This document shows positions 36,308 through 46,513 of a stretch of 64,000 nt of DNA, piece by piece (positions within the stretch are counted from its first letter, which is position 1; every line of letters starts with the position of its first letter). The notes under the pieces were generated by a model. It was not told the origin of the DNA. It saw nothing but the letters and a program-made list of their open reading frames with translations, and made no database searches. Origin of the DNA: Streptomyces endophytica (GTDB taxonomy: Bacteria > Actinomycetota > Actinomycetes > Streptomycetales > Streptomycetaceae); the NCBI RefSeq assembly GCF_026153355.1, contig NZ_CP110636.1, forward strand, positions 4,836,001-4,900,000, in the 5' to 3' direction. The translations under genes were made by a program, and so were the position numbers.

Positions 36308-38146
36308 CTAGCGCCGGTCGAGAGCCTCGTTCAGGGTGATGGCGGAGTCGATGAGGGCGAGATGGGTGAACGCCTGGGGGAAATTGCCGAGCTGACGCCC
36401 CGTCGGGTCGATCTCCTCGGAGTACAGGCCCAGATGGTTGGCGTACCCCATCATCTTCTCGAACACCAGCCGCGCCCTGTCGGTCCGTCCCGCGCGCGCC
36501 AGGGCGTCGACGTACATGAACGTGCACAGCGAGAAGGTGCCCTCGGAGCCACGCAGGCCGTCGGGCGAGGCCTCGGGGTTGTAGCGGTAGACCAGGCTGT
36601 CGCTGACCAGTTCCTGATCCATGGCGTCCAGGGTCGATGCCCACATCGGATCCTCGGGGGTGAGAAACCCGACCGTCGCCATGCGCAGCAGCGAGGAGTC
36701 CAGTACGTCACCGCCGTAGTGCTGGACGAAGGCCTGCCGTTCCTCGCTCCACCCCTTGGCCATGACCTGCTCGTACACGGCGTCCCGCTCGGTGTGCCAG
36801 CGCCCGGACGCCGACGGCCACCCCTTCGACTCGGCGAGGCGCAGCGCGCGGTCGAACGCCACCCATGACATGACCCGGCCGTAGGTGAAGTCCTGGCGCC
36901 CGCCGCGGGTCTCCCAGATACCCTCCTCCGCCTGGTCCCAGTGGTCGGCCAGCCAGTCCAGGTCCTCCCGCATCGAGGTCCATCCCCCGTGCCCGACCTG
37001 GAAACCGTGTTGGTGCGCGAAGTAGATGCTGTCCAGCGCCTCGCCGTAGATGTCCAGTTGGAGCTGCGTCGCGGCGCCGTTGCCGATCCGTACCGGCGCG
37101 GAGCCCGCGTAACCCTCCCAGTGGTCGAGGATCTGCTCGTCCAGGTCGGCCGAGCCGTCGACCTTGTACATGATGTTGAGCGGGCCCGTGGTCCCCCCGC
37201 CGCCGGCCCGCTCCTTGACCCGGTCGCTCAGCCAGACGATGAACGCCCGGGCCTCCTCCGTGAAGCCCAGTCCCAGCAGGGCGTACACGGAGAAGGAGGC
37301 GTCACGGATCCAGGTGAAGCGGTAGTCCCAGTTGCGTTCGCCGCCCAGTTGCTCCGGGAGGGCCGCCGTCGGGGCGGCCACCAAGGCACCGCTGGGTGCG
37401 TAGGTCATGAGCTTCAGCGTGATCGCGGAACGCTCCACCACTTCCCGCCAGCGCCCGGTGTAGCGCGACTGTCCCAGCCAGTTGCGCCAGAACGCCACGG
37501 TGTCCTCGAAGAGCTGCTGGTACGCGGCGAGCCGGATCTCCCTGGGCGGCCCGTCCGCGGCCGACGCCAGTACCAGCCCGCGCTGCTGGCCCGCCTGCAG
37601 GTTCAGCGTGAAGTGCAGGTCGTTCTCCCGGTCCGGCCGGACGTCGACCAGCTGCTCGTCGTCAGGTTCGCGGATGGGGTGCACGGTGAGTTCCGTGCCG
37701 TCGTCCGCGGCGAACAGCGCTCCGTGCTCCGTGATGTGCAACTGGTGGGCCGTGCGCCCGTAGTTGAAGCGCGGGGCGATCTCGACCTCGAAGGACATGC
37801 TGCCGCGCACGCAGCGGATCATGCGCACCAGTTGGTGGCGGGCTGTGACCGTCGTCCCGGTCACCGGCATGAAGTCGAGCACCTCACCGGCGCCCGCCTC
37901 GGTCATGAACCGGGTGACCAGGATCGCGGTGTCGGGAAGGTACAACTGCTTGGTCGCGTGCGTCGCGTGCAGCGGCCGGACCGTGCAGTGCCCGCCCTTG
38001 TCCTTGTCCAGCAGTGCCCCGAAGATGCTGGGCGAGTCGAACCGCGGGAGGCAGAGCCAGTCGACCGTCCCGTCCGTCGTCACCAGTGCCGCGGTCTGCA
38101 GATCGCCCAGCAGACCGTGGTTCTCGATCAGTGGGTAGTCGTCCAT
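36308..38146 (-). CDS. Glycoside hydrolase family 15 protein (trehalase/glucoamylase-like)
   Basis: 612 residues, cytoplasmic. The N-terminal beta-sandwich starts DDYPLIENHGLLGDLQTAAL. The (alpha/alpha)6 barrel has ERNWDYRFTWIRDASFSVYA, LQLDIYGEALDSIYFA and the late EEIDPTGRQLGNFPQAFTHL, where E in SEEID and the acid in the first block are the likely catalytic pair. Actinobacterial members of this group include trehalases and related alpha-glucosidases. AAGGGG lies before the ATG at 38146. Trehalose or glycogen turnover under stress is a fair inference. Confidence 0.9.
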   Translation of the reverse strand: MDDYPLIENHGLLGDLQTAALVTTDGTVDWLCLPRFDSPSIFGALLDKDKGGHCTVRPLHATHATKQLYLPDTAILVTRFMTEAGAGEVLDFMPVTGTTVTARHQLVRMIRCVRGSMSFEVEIAPRFNYGRTAHQLHITEHGALFAADDGTELTVHPIREPDDEQLVDVRPDRENDLHFTLNLQAGQQRGLVLASAADGPPREIRLAAYQQLFEDTVAFWRNWLGQSRYTGRWREVVERSAITLKLMTYAPSGALVAAPTAALPEQLGGERNWDYRFTWIRDASFSVYALLGLGFTEEARAFIVWLSDRVKERAGGGGTTGPLNIMYKVDGSADLDEQILDHWEGYAGSAPVRIGNGAATQLQLDIYGEALDSIYFAHQHGFQVGHGGWTSMREDLDWLADHWDQAEEGIWETRGGRQDFTYGRVMSWVAFDRALRLAESKGWPSASGRWHTERDAVYEQVMAKGWSEERQAFVQHYGGDVLDSSLLRMATVGFLTPEDPMWASTLDAMDQELVSDSLVYRYNPEASPDGLRGSEGTFSLCTFMYVDALARAGRTDRARLVFEKMMGYANHLGLYSEEIDPTGRQLGNFPQAFTHLALIDSAITLNEALDRR

Positions 38147-38272
38147 CGGGACGCCCCTTTCGGCCGGCGATCCGCCCGGATGCCGTCCCCTCGCCCAGCG
38201 TAAGGCGGGGCCCCGGCCGAGGCGCGCCGAGCCCGGGCCGCCCACGGAACGCCGGCCGCGGAGCCACCGCCC

Positions 38273-39223
38273 CTACGGCCCGGGTCTCGCCGTCGCGCGC
38301 CGGGCCGCGCGGCGCCACAGACGTCGCTGCATGCGGAGGGTGAGGACGCCGACCACGACGAGCACGACGACGTTCAGCAGGAGCTGGAGCAGCGAGCCCC
38401 AGGCCTGGTGCCACTCGGCGAAGGCCAGCGAGACGGCGACGTCCGAGGCGGCGGGGATCGTCGTCACGGAGATGAAGACGCCGAGCAGGGCAGTGCCCCG
38501 CGCCTCGGTGAGCGAGACGATGCCGACCACGCCGGCGAGGAAGGCGACGACGACCGAGAAGAAGTCCGGTGTGTCGATGAGGTGGGAGACCGGCCGCAGG
38601 CCCAGGTCGAAGGCCTCGGACTGCAGGTGTGCGGCCCGTGCCAGCGCGGCGAAACCCAGCGTGACCACGATGGCCAGCAGGAAGCCGACGGTCAGCGCAC
38701 GGACCCCGTCCCGGACCCGGCGCCGGTTACCCCGGTCGAGGCCGAGGGCGATGCTGGTGATCGCGTTGTACTCGGGGCCGACGACCATGGCCGCCACGAT
38801 GAGGATCTGCGAGTTCGTCATGATGCCGACCGCGCTGATCAGGCCGGCGATCACCAGGAACAGGTAGAACGACGGCAGGTAGGTGCCCTCCGACCGGATG
38901 TGCGCCTCGACCGTGGCCCACAGCGGCGCGTGGACCAGCGCCCTCGGCTGGTCGGCCTCGACCTGCTCGGCGCGGTGCGAGAACATCATCTCGACGCCGT
39001 CGACGGCGATCGAGCCGGCGCGGTCGACGCCCAGCCGGCGCAGGTCGCCCAGCACGCCGTTCGCGGCGCCCTTCATCACGTCGCATTCGAGCGCGTCGCC
39101 CGCCGGCAGGTGTGCCGACTTCACGACCATGAGGTTGAGGACGCGGTCGTCCGAGCTGAGCAGGTCGACGGCCGGCTGGGTGAGTGCGGGCGGCATGACC
39201 ATGCGCAAGTGGATCAAGTCCAT
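38273..39223 (-). CDS. DUF389 membrane protein
   Basis: 316 residues. An N-terminal ACT-like soluble part (LIHLRMVMPPALTQPAVDLL) is followed by about six transmembrane helices with the DUF389 signature GIMTNSQILIVAAMVVGPEY and the later FISVTTIPAASDVAVSLAFA. The family is present in many bacteria, with no settled function. It sits next to the GH15 gene on the same strand, 126 bp upstream. Confidence 0.92.
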   Translation of the reverse strand: MDLIHLRMVMPPALTQPAVDLLSSDDRVLNLMVVKSAHLPAGDALECDVMKGAANGVLGDLRRLGVDRAGSIAVDGVEMMFSHRAEQVEADQPRALVHAPLWATVEAHIRSEGTYLPSFYLFLVIAGLISAVGIMTNSQILIVAAMVVGPEYNAITSIALGLDRGNRRRVRDGVRALTVGFLLAIVVTLGFAALARAAHLQSEAFDLGLRPVSHLIDTPDFFSVVVAFLAGVVGIVSLTEARGTALLGVFISVTTIPAASDVAVSLAFAEWHQAWGSLLQLLLNVVVLVVVGVLTLRMQRRLWRRAARRATARPGP

Positions 39224-39336
39224 CCGGACCTCCGGCGGCAGTCGGACACCGGCACACGTCCACTATCGCCCGCCGGTCCGTCAGGCGCCGCGCGGGCGCT
39301 CGCCACCGCTCGGGCCGTAAGGCCCGGGGCCGTCGG

Positions 39337-39867
39337 CTAGGCGCGGTCCGCGTCGAGCCGGTCGCCGTCGAGGTGCCGTACGAGCGCGTCACGGTGCAGA
39401 TCGGCGACCGGGGCGAGCAGGTCGGGGTGGCGCAGCAGGGCCGCGGCGCGCCGGTCGCGTTCGTCGGGGTGGGTCAGCCGGCGGAAGTCGGGGGACACCC
39501 CCGTGACGTGCTCACCGTCCGCGAGGGCGGCCACCGCGTCCCCGGCGAGCCCGGGGGTGGTGAGCAGGCAGGCCGCCCAGCTGGCCACGACCTCGTCGAC
39601 CCAGCTCCGCCAGGCCTCCTCGGGGGCGTCCGGACCGGACGCGTCGGCACCGGTGAGCCAGTCCAGCCGGGCCGCGCCGCCGGGGCCGACCAGCGCGACC
39701 AGTGCGGCGTCCGCCGTCGTGGGGTAGCGCAGCCAGGCGGCGACCGTGACGGCCTGTCGCGCCTGGGCCTGCGCGAGGGCCGTGTCGAGGGCGCCGCCGG
39801 TGACGGGGTAGGAGCGCAGCAGCCACTGCGCGGTGGCGGCTATGACCGGCGAGATGTCGGCGGACAA
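39337..39867 (-). CDS. Hypothetical protein
   Basis: 176 residues, mainly helical, with several Trp/Leu-rich helices (AATAQWLLRSYPVTGGALD, SWVDEVVASWAACLLTTPG) and an acidic, His/Asp-rich end (HRDALVRHLDGDRLDAD). The only suitable start is TTG at 39867, with AAGGGA upstream. No signal peptide or known motif. I do not recognise the family. Confidence 0.65.
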   Translation of the reverse strand: MSADISPVIAATAQWLLRSYPVTGGALDTALAQAQARQAVTVAAWLRYPTTADAALVALVGPGGAARLDWLTGADASGPDAPEEAWRSWVDEVVASWAACLLTTPGLAGDAVAALADGEHVTGVSPDFRRLTHPDERDRRAAALLRHPDLLAPVADLHRDALVRHLDGDRLDADRA

Positions 39868-40260
39868 CGGCAGGGGGTCCCTTCTCTGGCGGCGCCGGCA
39901 GCGCCGGCGTCTCGGGCGGCTCCGGCACCTCGGGCGCGGAACGGGGAGGGGAAGCGGCCCGCGGAACCGGGCCTCCGGAAGCCTAGGGGCCCGGCCAATC
40001 GGGCGAAATGACGCAGCTCACGCGAAAGCCTCGAAATTCGGCCCCTCGCCATGACGGCAGCCCGTCACCCTCGCCGTCGGCGTCCCCGGCCCGGCCGCCT
40101 CCCCGTCCCCGCCTCCCCGTCCCCGCCTCCGGGTGACAACACGGCGCCAACCAGGGCCAAGACGCCCCTCCGCCCGTTACGGAGCGAGGTGCCCGGGAAC
40201 CCGTGGTGAGGTCCGCCGCAGGTGCGCGGGCAGCACGACCCACCGTTTCAGGAGGCACTC
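39868..40260. other. Gene-free region with a 14-bp repeat
   Basis: 393 bp upstream of the hemerythrin gene. The only structure seen is 2.6 copies of CCGCCTCCCCGTCC at 40095-40130. No gene or clear promoter was found. Confidence 0.5.
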
Positions 40261-40824
40261 ATGGGGCACGGCGGCAACATCATCGAGGAACTGACCAGCG
40301 ACCACCGCGAGGTCGAGGACCTCTTCCGGCGGATCGAGGCCGTGCCCAGCGGCCACAAGGACCGCAAGAACCTCATCGACCAGCTCACCATCGAGCTCGT
40401 ACGGCACTCCGTCGCCGAGGAGCAGTACCTGTATCCGGCGGTCCGCGAGCACGTGGCCGACGGCGGCGCGCTGGCCGACAAGGAGATCAAGGACCACACC
40501 GAGGTCGAGAAGATCCTCAAGAAGCTCGAAGGCTGCTCCGCCGACGATCCGCAGCTGGACCGGCTCTTCATGACCCTGAAGGACTCGGTCACCCGCCACG
40601 TCCAGGACGAGGAGGCCACCCTCTTCCCCCAGCTGCGCGCGGTCTGCTCCGCCGACGCCCTGGACACCCTCGGCGACCGGATCCGCACCGCGAAGAAGCT
40701 GGCCCCCACCCGCCCGCACCCCTCCGCGCCCACCACCCCGCCGGCGAACAAGCTGCTCGCGCCGGGGCTCGGGCTGGTGGACCGGGCCAGGGACTTCATC
40801 ACCAGCCGTGGGAAGACCCTGTAG
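40261..40824 (+). CDS. Hemerythrin HHE domain protein
   Basis: 187 residues. The HHE cation-binding motifs are visible: EELTSDHREVEDLFRRIE, IELVRHSVAEEQYLYPAVRE, KDHTEVEKILKKLE and VTRHVQDEEATLFPQL, which give the His and Glu ligands of a di-iron centre. A Pro-rich linker leads to a short tail (LVDRARDFITSRG). Related proteins respond to oxygen or nitric oxide stress. CAGGAGG precedes the ATG. Confidence 0.93.
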   Translation: MGHGGNIIEELTSDHREVEDLFRRIEAVPSGHKDRKNLIDQLTIELVRHSVAEEQYLYPAVREHVADGGALADKEIKDHTEVEKILKKLEGCSADDPQLDRLFMTLKDSVTRHVQDEEATLFPQLRAVCSADALDTLGDRIRTAKKLAPTRPHPSAPTTPPANKLLAPGLGLVDRARDFITSRGKTL

Positions 40825-40953
40825 CGGCGCCGCGGAACGGCTCCGGCGGCCCGCCCGGCCGGACGCAGGCGCACGACCGATCACGGGCGTATCGTCCCGA
40901 TATGGTCCATGCGCGGGGCGCAGTGGCGGCAACCGGCCGGGGAGGCTGACGCG

Positions 40954-43148
40954 GTGACGGAGCTCTTCGGGTCCGCTGCCGCCGGGGGCTCCGACATGCT
41001 GCTGGACGCCCCCCTGATCCAGGCCGTCCAGGAATCGGGGCCTCCGCCGGAATGGTGTTCCTGCTGCCCCCGGGCGACAGCCGGCTGCACCTGACCGTCA
41101 TGACGGGCATCTCCCAGCGGATCGTGGCCCCCTGGGAACGGATGCGGCTGGCCGGGGCGGTCCCGGTGTCGGACGCGGTCCGCGAGCGGCGCCTGGTGTG
41201 GGTCGCCGGACACGAGGACATGGCCCGCCGCTACCCCCGGGCCGCCCTCGCCCTGCCGTACGCCTTCGCGGTGGCCACCGCGCCGATCACCGCCGACGGG
41301 ACCGAATGGGGCGGCCTGGCGCTGCTCTGGCCCGGCTCGCACCCGCCGGAACTCTCCCCGCGCGAGCAGGACAGCCTGCGCGCCTGCTGCCACCACCTGG
41401 GACTGCTGCTGCAGCACGCCGCCGACACCGGCCACCCGGTCCTCCCGGGCCCCGAGCCGCGGATCATCCCGGCACTGCGGACCCGTGCGCCCGGTACCGC
41501 CGAGGCGCTGGCCGCCTTCGACTTCGCCGAGCGGCTGCCCGAGGGCTGCTGCGCACTGGACCTCGACGGCCGGATCACCTTCCTCACCGCCACCGCCGCG
41601 GAGCTCGTCGGCGCCACCGTCGGCGAGCTGCGCGGCGCGCTGCCGTGGGAGGCGCTGCCCTGGCTGCACGACCCGGTCTTCGAGGACCACTACCGGGCCG
41701 CGGTCATCAGCCGGCAACCGGTGTCCTTCACCGCGCTGCGCCCGCCGGACCGGTGGCTGTCCTTCCACCTGCACCCGGACGACGGCGGCATCAGCGTCCT
41801 GATCGCCCCGGCACCCACGGACCAGCCGACGGACCTGCCGGCGGACGGGCCCGCGGACCGGCCCACCGACGCGGACCGCCCCGCGGACGGCCCCGGGCGG
41901 AGCCGGCCCGCCGGGCCCGCCGCACCGAGCCGGACGGACGTGCTCTACCACCTGCTGCACCTGGCCGCCGCGCTGACCGAAGCGGTCGGTGTGCAGGACG
42001 TGACCGAACGGGTCGCCAACCAGATCATGCCCGCCTTCGGCATCCAGGCCCTCGCCCTGACGACCGCCGCGGAGGGCCGGCTGCGCATCGTCGGCCACCG
42101 CGGCTTCACCGCCGGCGTCCTGGACCACTTCGAGGGCCTGACGCTGACCGCCGACACCCCGGTCGTACGCGTCCTGAGCAGCGGTGTCCCCAGCTTCTTC
42201 GACACGTTCGAGGACCTCAGACGGGCCTACCCCGACGCCGTCCTGCACGACGACATGGCCGCCTGGGCCTTCCTGCCGCTGATCGCCTCCGGCGCCCCCG
42301 TCGGCTCCCTGGTCCTCGCCCACGACCGGCCCTTCCCCTGGTCCCCCCAGGAGCGCGCCATGCTGACCTCGCTCGCCGGGCTGGTCGCCCAGGCCCTGGA
42401 CCGCGCCCTGCTCTACGACACCAAACACCGGCTCGCCCGCAGCCTGCAGGCCGGTCTGCTGCCCACCGCCCTGCCCCGGATCCCCGGCCTGGACGTCGCC
42501 GCCCGCTACCTCCCGGCCGGCCGCGTCACCGACATCGGCGGCGACTTCTACGACCTCATCCGCCTCGGGAACCGCACCGCCGCCGCGGCCATCGGCGACG
42601 TCCAGGGCCACAACGTCAATGCCGCCGCCCTCATGGGCCAGGTCCGCACCGCCGTCCACGCCACCGCCGGCGCGCCCCCGGGAGAGGTCCTCGCCCGCAC
42701 CAACCGCCTGCTCACCGACCTGGACGCCGGCCTGCTGACCAGCTGCCTCTACGTCCACCTCGACCTCGCCGAGCACCGCGCCCGGCTGGCCAGCGCCGGC
42801 CATCCGCCCCCGCTGCTGCGCCACCCGGACGGGCAAACCGAGATCCTCACCCTGCCGCCCGGTCTGCTGCTCGGCATCGACGCCGACACCGACTACCCGA
42901 TGACCGAGATCACCCTCCGGCCCGGCAGTGTGCTCGCCCTCTACACGGACGGACTCGTCGAATCGCCCGGCGGCGACATCGAGGAGGAGATCGCCGAGCT
43001 CGCCGGCCACCTCGCACGCTCCGGGACCCTGCCCATGGAGACCCTCGCCGAGGACCTCCTCCGCCGCGCCGGCCTCCCCTCGCCGCTCCACGACGACGTC
43101 GCGCTCCTCCTCATCGGCGCACAGGCCGACGACGGCGGCGCCGACTGA
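40954..43148 (+). pseudogene. GAF/PAS-SpoIIE (PP2C-type) phosphatase, frameshifted near the N-terminus
   Basis: Starting at the GTG at 40954 (GGGGAGG 8 nt upstream), the first 28 codons (ending LIQAVQESG) are in one frame. A G4 run at 41037-41040 lacks one G, after which the protein continues ASAGMVFLLPPGDSRLH to the end, 731 residues in all once restored. Domains: GAF-like (about 20-150), PAS (about 185-275), a second GAF (about 330-480), and a SpoIIE PP2C domain from about 500 (VTDIGGDFYDLIRL, AIGDVQGHNVNAAALMGQVR, VLALYTDGLVESPGG). Such phosphatases dephosphorylate STAS proteins to free sigma factors. If the break is a read error the gene is functional. Confidence 0.83.
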
Positions 43149-43178
43149 GCGAGGCGGCGCCGCGTCGGTGGGCGCGGC

Positions 43179-43616
43179 TCACGCGCCGCCGGCGGGGCGG
43201 GAGTTGGCGTCGTCCGGGAAGAGGGTGCGGGCCACATGGTGGGTGTCGGCGTACTCGACGACCGAGGTGATCCTGCCGTCGCGGACGGTGAAGACGCCGA
43301 GGCAGCGGTTGTCGTACCGGTCGCCGTGCGCGGTCGTGGCCTTCGACGTCCATTCGGCGACCACCCGGTCGCCCTCGGCCACGGTGCCGACCAGCGCTAT
43401 CTCCAGGGTGCCGGGGACGAAGGCGGGCCCCATGCCGCCGAGGAAGTCATGGATGATCGCGTCGCGGCCCTGCCAGACCTTGGAGACCGGCAGGCTGCCC
43501 GGGTAGTGCCAGGTGGCGTCCTCCGCGAAGCTGTCGTGGATGACGTCCGCGTCGCCGTCGCGCACCGCCTCGACGTAGCGGATGACGACGGACCGGGGGT
43601 CGGTGAGGGTGCTCAT
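43179..43616 (-). CDS. SnoaL-like (NTF2-fold) nuclear transport factor 2 family protein
   Basis: 145 residues, the single-domain NTF2-like fold: VVIRYVEAVRDGDADVIHDS, FAEDATWHYPGSLPVSKVWQ, and GDRVVAEWTSKATTAHG. Members act as small-molecule isomerases, cyclases or hydrolases. AAGGAG precedes the ATG. It is followed on the same strand, 73 bp upstream, by the zinc-type oxidoreductase and may be co-transcribed with it. Confidence 0.85.
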   Translation of the reverse strand: MSTLTDPRSVVIRYVEAVRDGDADVIHDSFAEDATWHYPGSLPVSKVWQGRDAIIHDFLGGMGPAFVPGTLEIALVGTVAEGDRVVAEWTSKATTAHGDRYDNRCLGVFTVRDGRITSVVEYADTHHVARTLFPDDANSRPAGGA

Positions 43617-43689
43617 GGTGGTGCTCCTTCGTTCGTGTGCGTGCGTCGGCCGGGGTCCGGCCGGCGGAGAGGGATTCCGGGGAGAGCGT

Positions 43690-44609
43690 TCAGGACAGCG
43701 TGAGGACGGCCTTGCCGCGGATGCGGCGCTCGCGCAGGTCGGTCAGGGTGGCCGCGGTGCCGGCCCAGTCCGTGACGCTGCCGATCTCCGGGTGCAGCCG
43801 GCCCTCGTCGGTCAGCCGGACCAGCGCCGCCAGGTCGTCGTCGAGGCGGGTGTCCGCGTCGAGGTAGTGGAAGTGCCGGAGCACGGCCGATTCGGGGCCG
43901 CGGAAGAAGTCGAAGAAGTCGAGCGTGGCGGGGGTGCGGCTGGCCTGGCCGAACCAGATGAGCGTGCCGCGCCGGGCGAGCCGCGCCAGGGCGAGCGGCA
44001 GGTTCCGGCCGCCGGTCGACTCCAGCACGAGGTCGTAGGGACCGCTCGCGTCGGCGACGTCGTGGACGATCTCGGCGGCGCCGAGTCCGGCCAGCCGGGC
44101 ACCGCGTTCGGCGTCCCGCGTCACGGCGGTGACCTGCGCCCCCGCCGCGGCCGCGAGCTCGGTCACGTAGTGGCCCACGCCGCCGGACGCACCGGTCAGC
44201 AGGACCCGCCGGCCCACCACGGGCCCGGCGGCGCGCAGCAGCCGCAGTGCGGTGAGCCCGGCCAGCGGCAGCGCCGCGGCCTGGAGCACCGGGACCCCGT
44301 CCGGCAGCACGGCGAGCGCGTCGGTCGGCACCGCGACGTACTCCGCCCAGCCGCCCGCCATGGGATGGCCGACGACCCGGGTGATCCCGGACGGTCCGCT
44401 TCCGTCGGCGGCCGGCTGCACCACCAGCCCCGCGACGTCCTTCCCGGGCGCTCGCCGGCCACCGGCCGCTCCAGCTTGAACGTCTCGCCCCGATTGACCG
44501 AGAACGCCTCGACCTTGACCAGCGCCTCATGGGGACGCGGGCTCGGCTCGGGGACGTCGGCGAGCACGACCGGCTCGGCGGGGTCCCCGGTCGGTATCAG
44601 GGCTTTCAT
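43690..44609 (-). pseudogene. Zinc-type alcohol dehydrogenase/quinone oxidoreductase family protein, one frameshift
   Basis: Begins MKALIPTGDPAEPVVLADVP; GroES-like N-terminal part to about residue 100, then the Rossmann domain (RRVLLTGASGGVGHYVTELA). At 44443-44445 one C (plus strand) seems lost, breaking the frame between LERPVAGERPG and KDVAGLVVQPAAD. Repair gives 306 residues. No zinc-ligand cysteines are present, which puts it with NADPH quinone reductase-like MDRs. Divergent LysR regulator next door. Confidence 0.82.
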
Positions 44610-44708
44610 CGTGGTCGCTCCTCCTCGGTGGCCTCGGGGGCCGTCCCCGGTGCGGCGCCTGGTGCGGCGTCGGGAACCATCTGACCGGGCGGTGCCGCGG
44701 CCCGGCCA

Positions 44709-44743
44709 ACAACCGGACCGCCCGGCCGACAACGCACGGTTGT
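44709..44743. promoter_or_regulatory. Inverted repeat in the LysR/oxidoreductase intergenic gap
   Basis: ACAACC (44709-44714) and GGTTGT (44738-44743) form an inverted repeat with 23 bp between arms, just before the lysR -10. It could be the LysR-type regulator's site, which would act on the divergent gene. Confidence 0.35.
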
Positions 44744-44747
44744 CGCA

Positions 44748-44761
44748 TAAGGTCAGCGGCA
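44748..44761 (+). promoter_or_regulatory. -10 box (TAAGGT) of a probable leaderless lysR transcript
   Basis: TAAGGT at 44748-44753 ends 7 nt before the ATG. CCGACA at 44726-44731 is a weak -35 with a 16-bp spacer. No ribosome-binding site is present. Confidence 0.45.
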
Positions 44762-45709
44762 TGGATCTCGACCTCGCCCTGGTCCGCGCGTTCACCACGA
44801 CCGCCGGGACGCTGCACTTCGGGCGGGCCGCCGAGGAGCTGAAAACCAGTCAGCAGGCGCTGTCCAAGCGCATCGCACGGCTGGAGGAACTGCTGGCCGT
44901 GCGGCTCTTCGTGCGCGACGGGGGCGTCCGGCTGACCGGGCGGGCGAGCGGTTCCTGCCGGCCGCGCACGAGGCGCTGGCGGCGGGCGAGCGCGCCGTCG
45001 CGGCGGTGAGCGGGGCCGGCCCGGCCGTACGGATCGACACCTGGGGCCACCTCTACGCGCCGATGCGCACCGTCGCCCAGGCCGCGCGGGCGCTCGGGCC
45101 GGTGCGGCTGGAGCCCGGCCCGGGACGCGACTGGCCCTCCGTCGCGCAGGCCCTGCTGCACGGCGGGACCGACCTGGGCTTCGGCCGGGTGCACCCGCTG
45201 CCCGGCGGCCGCGACGCGGGCTCACCCAGCGGCTGGTGCGGCTGGAACCCGTCGACGCGGTGGTCGGCCCCGACCATCCGCTGGCCGGCGCGGACGCGCT
45301 GCGCCCGGCCGACCTGCGCGAGTACACCCTGTGGTGCCCGGCCGAACTCACCCGGCTGGACTTCCTCCGCCGCTTCGCCGACGCCTTCGGCATCGCCCGG
45401 CGGCAGGACGGCCCCAACCTCGGCCTGGACCACCTCGTCCAGCACCTCCGCGGCGATGCCGGGTGCTTCACCCTCTTCCCCGCCGACGCCCCGCTCCCGG
45501 ACCACGCGGGCCTGCGCGCCGTCCCGCTCGTCGAACCGGTCCCGCTGTACGCCTGGTCGCTGGCCTGGCGCGAGTCCGCCCGCCACCCGCAGCTCGACAC
45601 CCTGCTGCGCGGCTTCACCGAAACCGGCCGCGCCCACCGCTGGCTGGACTACGCCCCCCGGCGCGACTGGCTGCCCGACACCGACCACGCGAAGCTCGCC
45701 GCCGGCTAG
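44761..45709 (+). pseudogene. LysR family regulator, two frameshifts
   Basis: The N-terminal winged helix is intact: VRAFTTTAGTLHFGRAAEEL, then KTSQQALSKRIARLEELLAV. The frame breaks after VRLTG at 44938-44940 and again after GGRDAG at 45218-45220; each site is a G3 run where G4 would restore the protein. Restoring both gives 317 codons (316 residues), a normal LysR length. The effector domain follows (LVRLEPVDAVVGPDHPLAG, ADLREYTLWCPAELTRLD). Divergent from the oxidoreductase gene, its likely target. Confidence 0.83.
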
Positions 45710-45715
45710 GCATGC

Positions 45716-46462
45716 CTAGCCGGCGCCCGGGCCCTCGCGGTCGATCAGGGTCTGCACCCCGTCGAGGATGCGGTCCAGGCCGAAGGTGAGCGGGTCCTCG
45801 GCGGCCGGGCCGAAGGCGCCGGCCGCGACGGCCCTGGTCAGGGCGGGGAATCGGTCGGCGTGCCGGTCCAGGAGCTCGCCGGTGAGGCGGTTCCACTCCT
45901 GGTCCTGCTCCTCGTCGAAGTCGAGCAGCTGCTGCGCGAGGTTGCGGATCAGCCCGACGACGAGCAGGAAGACCTGGTGCCGCTGCGCCGCGGTCAGGCC
46001 GGTCGGCTCCAGGGCCGCCAACGCGGCGTCCAGCCAGTCCAGTTGACGGGGTCCCATGGCCTGGCGGCGCATCGCGGTGGCCGTGAGCAGCCAGGGGTGG
46101 GCCTGGTAGACACCCCAGGACCGGCGGGCCCACTCGGTCAGCCGCGGCCGCCAGCCGTCTCCCGCCGCCGAGAGGTCGGGCCGCTCCGCGAGTACGGCCT
46201 CGATCATCAGCTCGACCAGCTCGGCCTTGCCCGGGACGTAGCGGTACAGCGCCATCGCCGAGACGCCGAACGTGCCGGCGACCTTGTTCATGGAGACGGC
46301 TTCCAGGCCCTCGGCGTCGGCCAGCGCCACGGCGGCCTCCGCTATGCGGTGGGGGGTGAGGCTGGGCTTGGGCCCCCGCGTGGGCCGATCCTGCTCGCCC
46401 CACAGCAGCGCGAGGCTCGCGCGCACGTCCCGCGCCTCCTTGGCCTTGGTGGTCCTGGCCAC
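45716..46462 (-). CDS. TetR/AcrR family regulator (TetR_C-type ligand domain)
   Basis: 248 residues. HTH at about residues 37-85 (LTPHRIAEAAVALADAEGLE, VSMNKVAGTFGVSAMALYRY). The long C-terminal domain has WGVYQAHPWLLTATAMRRQA, the TetR_C (class C_1) style. The GTG at 46462 follows AAGGAGG. Its 3-prime end converges with lysR at a 6-bp distance. It faces an alpha/beta hydrolase across a 112-bp gap containing palindromic elements. Confidence 0.9.
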   Translation of the reverse strand: MARTTKAKEARDVRASLALLWGEQDRPTRGPKPSLTPHRIAEAAVALADAEGLEAVSMNKVAGTFGVSAMALYRYVPGKAELVELMIEAVLAERPDLSAAGDGWRPRLTEWARRSWGVYQAHPWLLTATAMRRQAMGPRQLDWLDAALAALEPTGLTAAQRHQVFLLVVGLIRNLAQQLLDFDEEQDQEWNRLTGELLDRHADRFPALTRAVAAGAFGPAAEDPLTFGLDRILDGVQTLIDREGPGAG

Positions 46463-46513
46463 GGCGGTCCTCCTTCTCCTCGCAGTCGACGGAAGCCGGT
46501 TGACGTCCGCAGC

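Noticed and set aside
33171-36644. An 1157-codon open frame antisense to cydB and the antiporter
   Set aside because: Composition is the Gly/Arg/Asp/His/Gln mix of antisense high-GC DNA; the plus-strand genes have clear family motifs.
44761-45709. The lysR gene as truly degenerate
   Set aside because: Both breaks are one-base losses in G runs and the repaired protein is full length; the same pattern occurs in six other genes, which points to sequence error.
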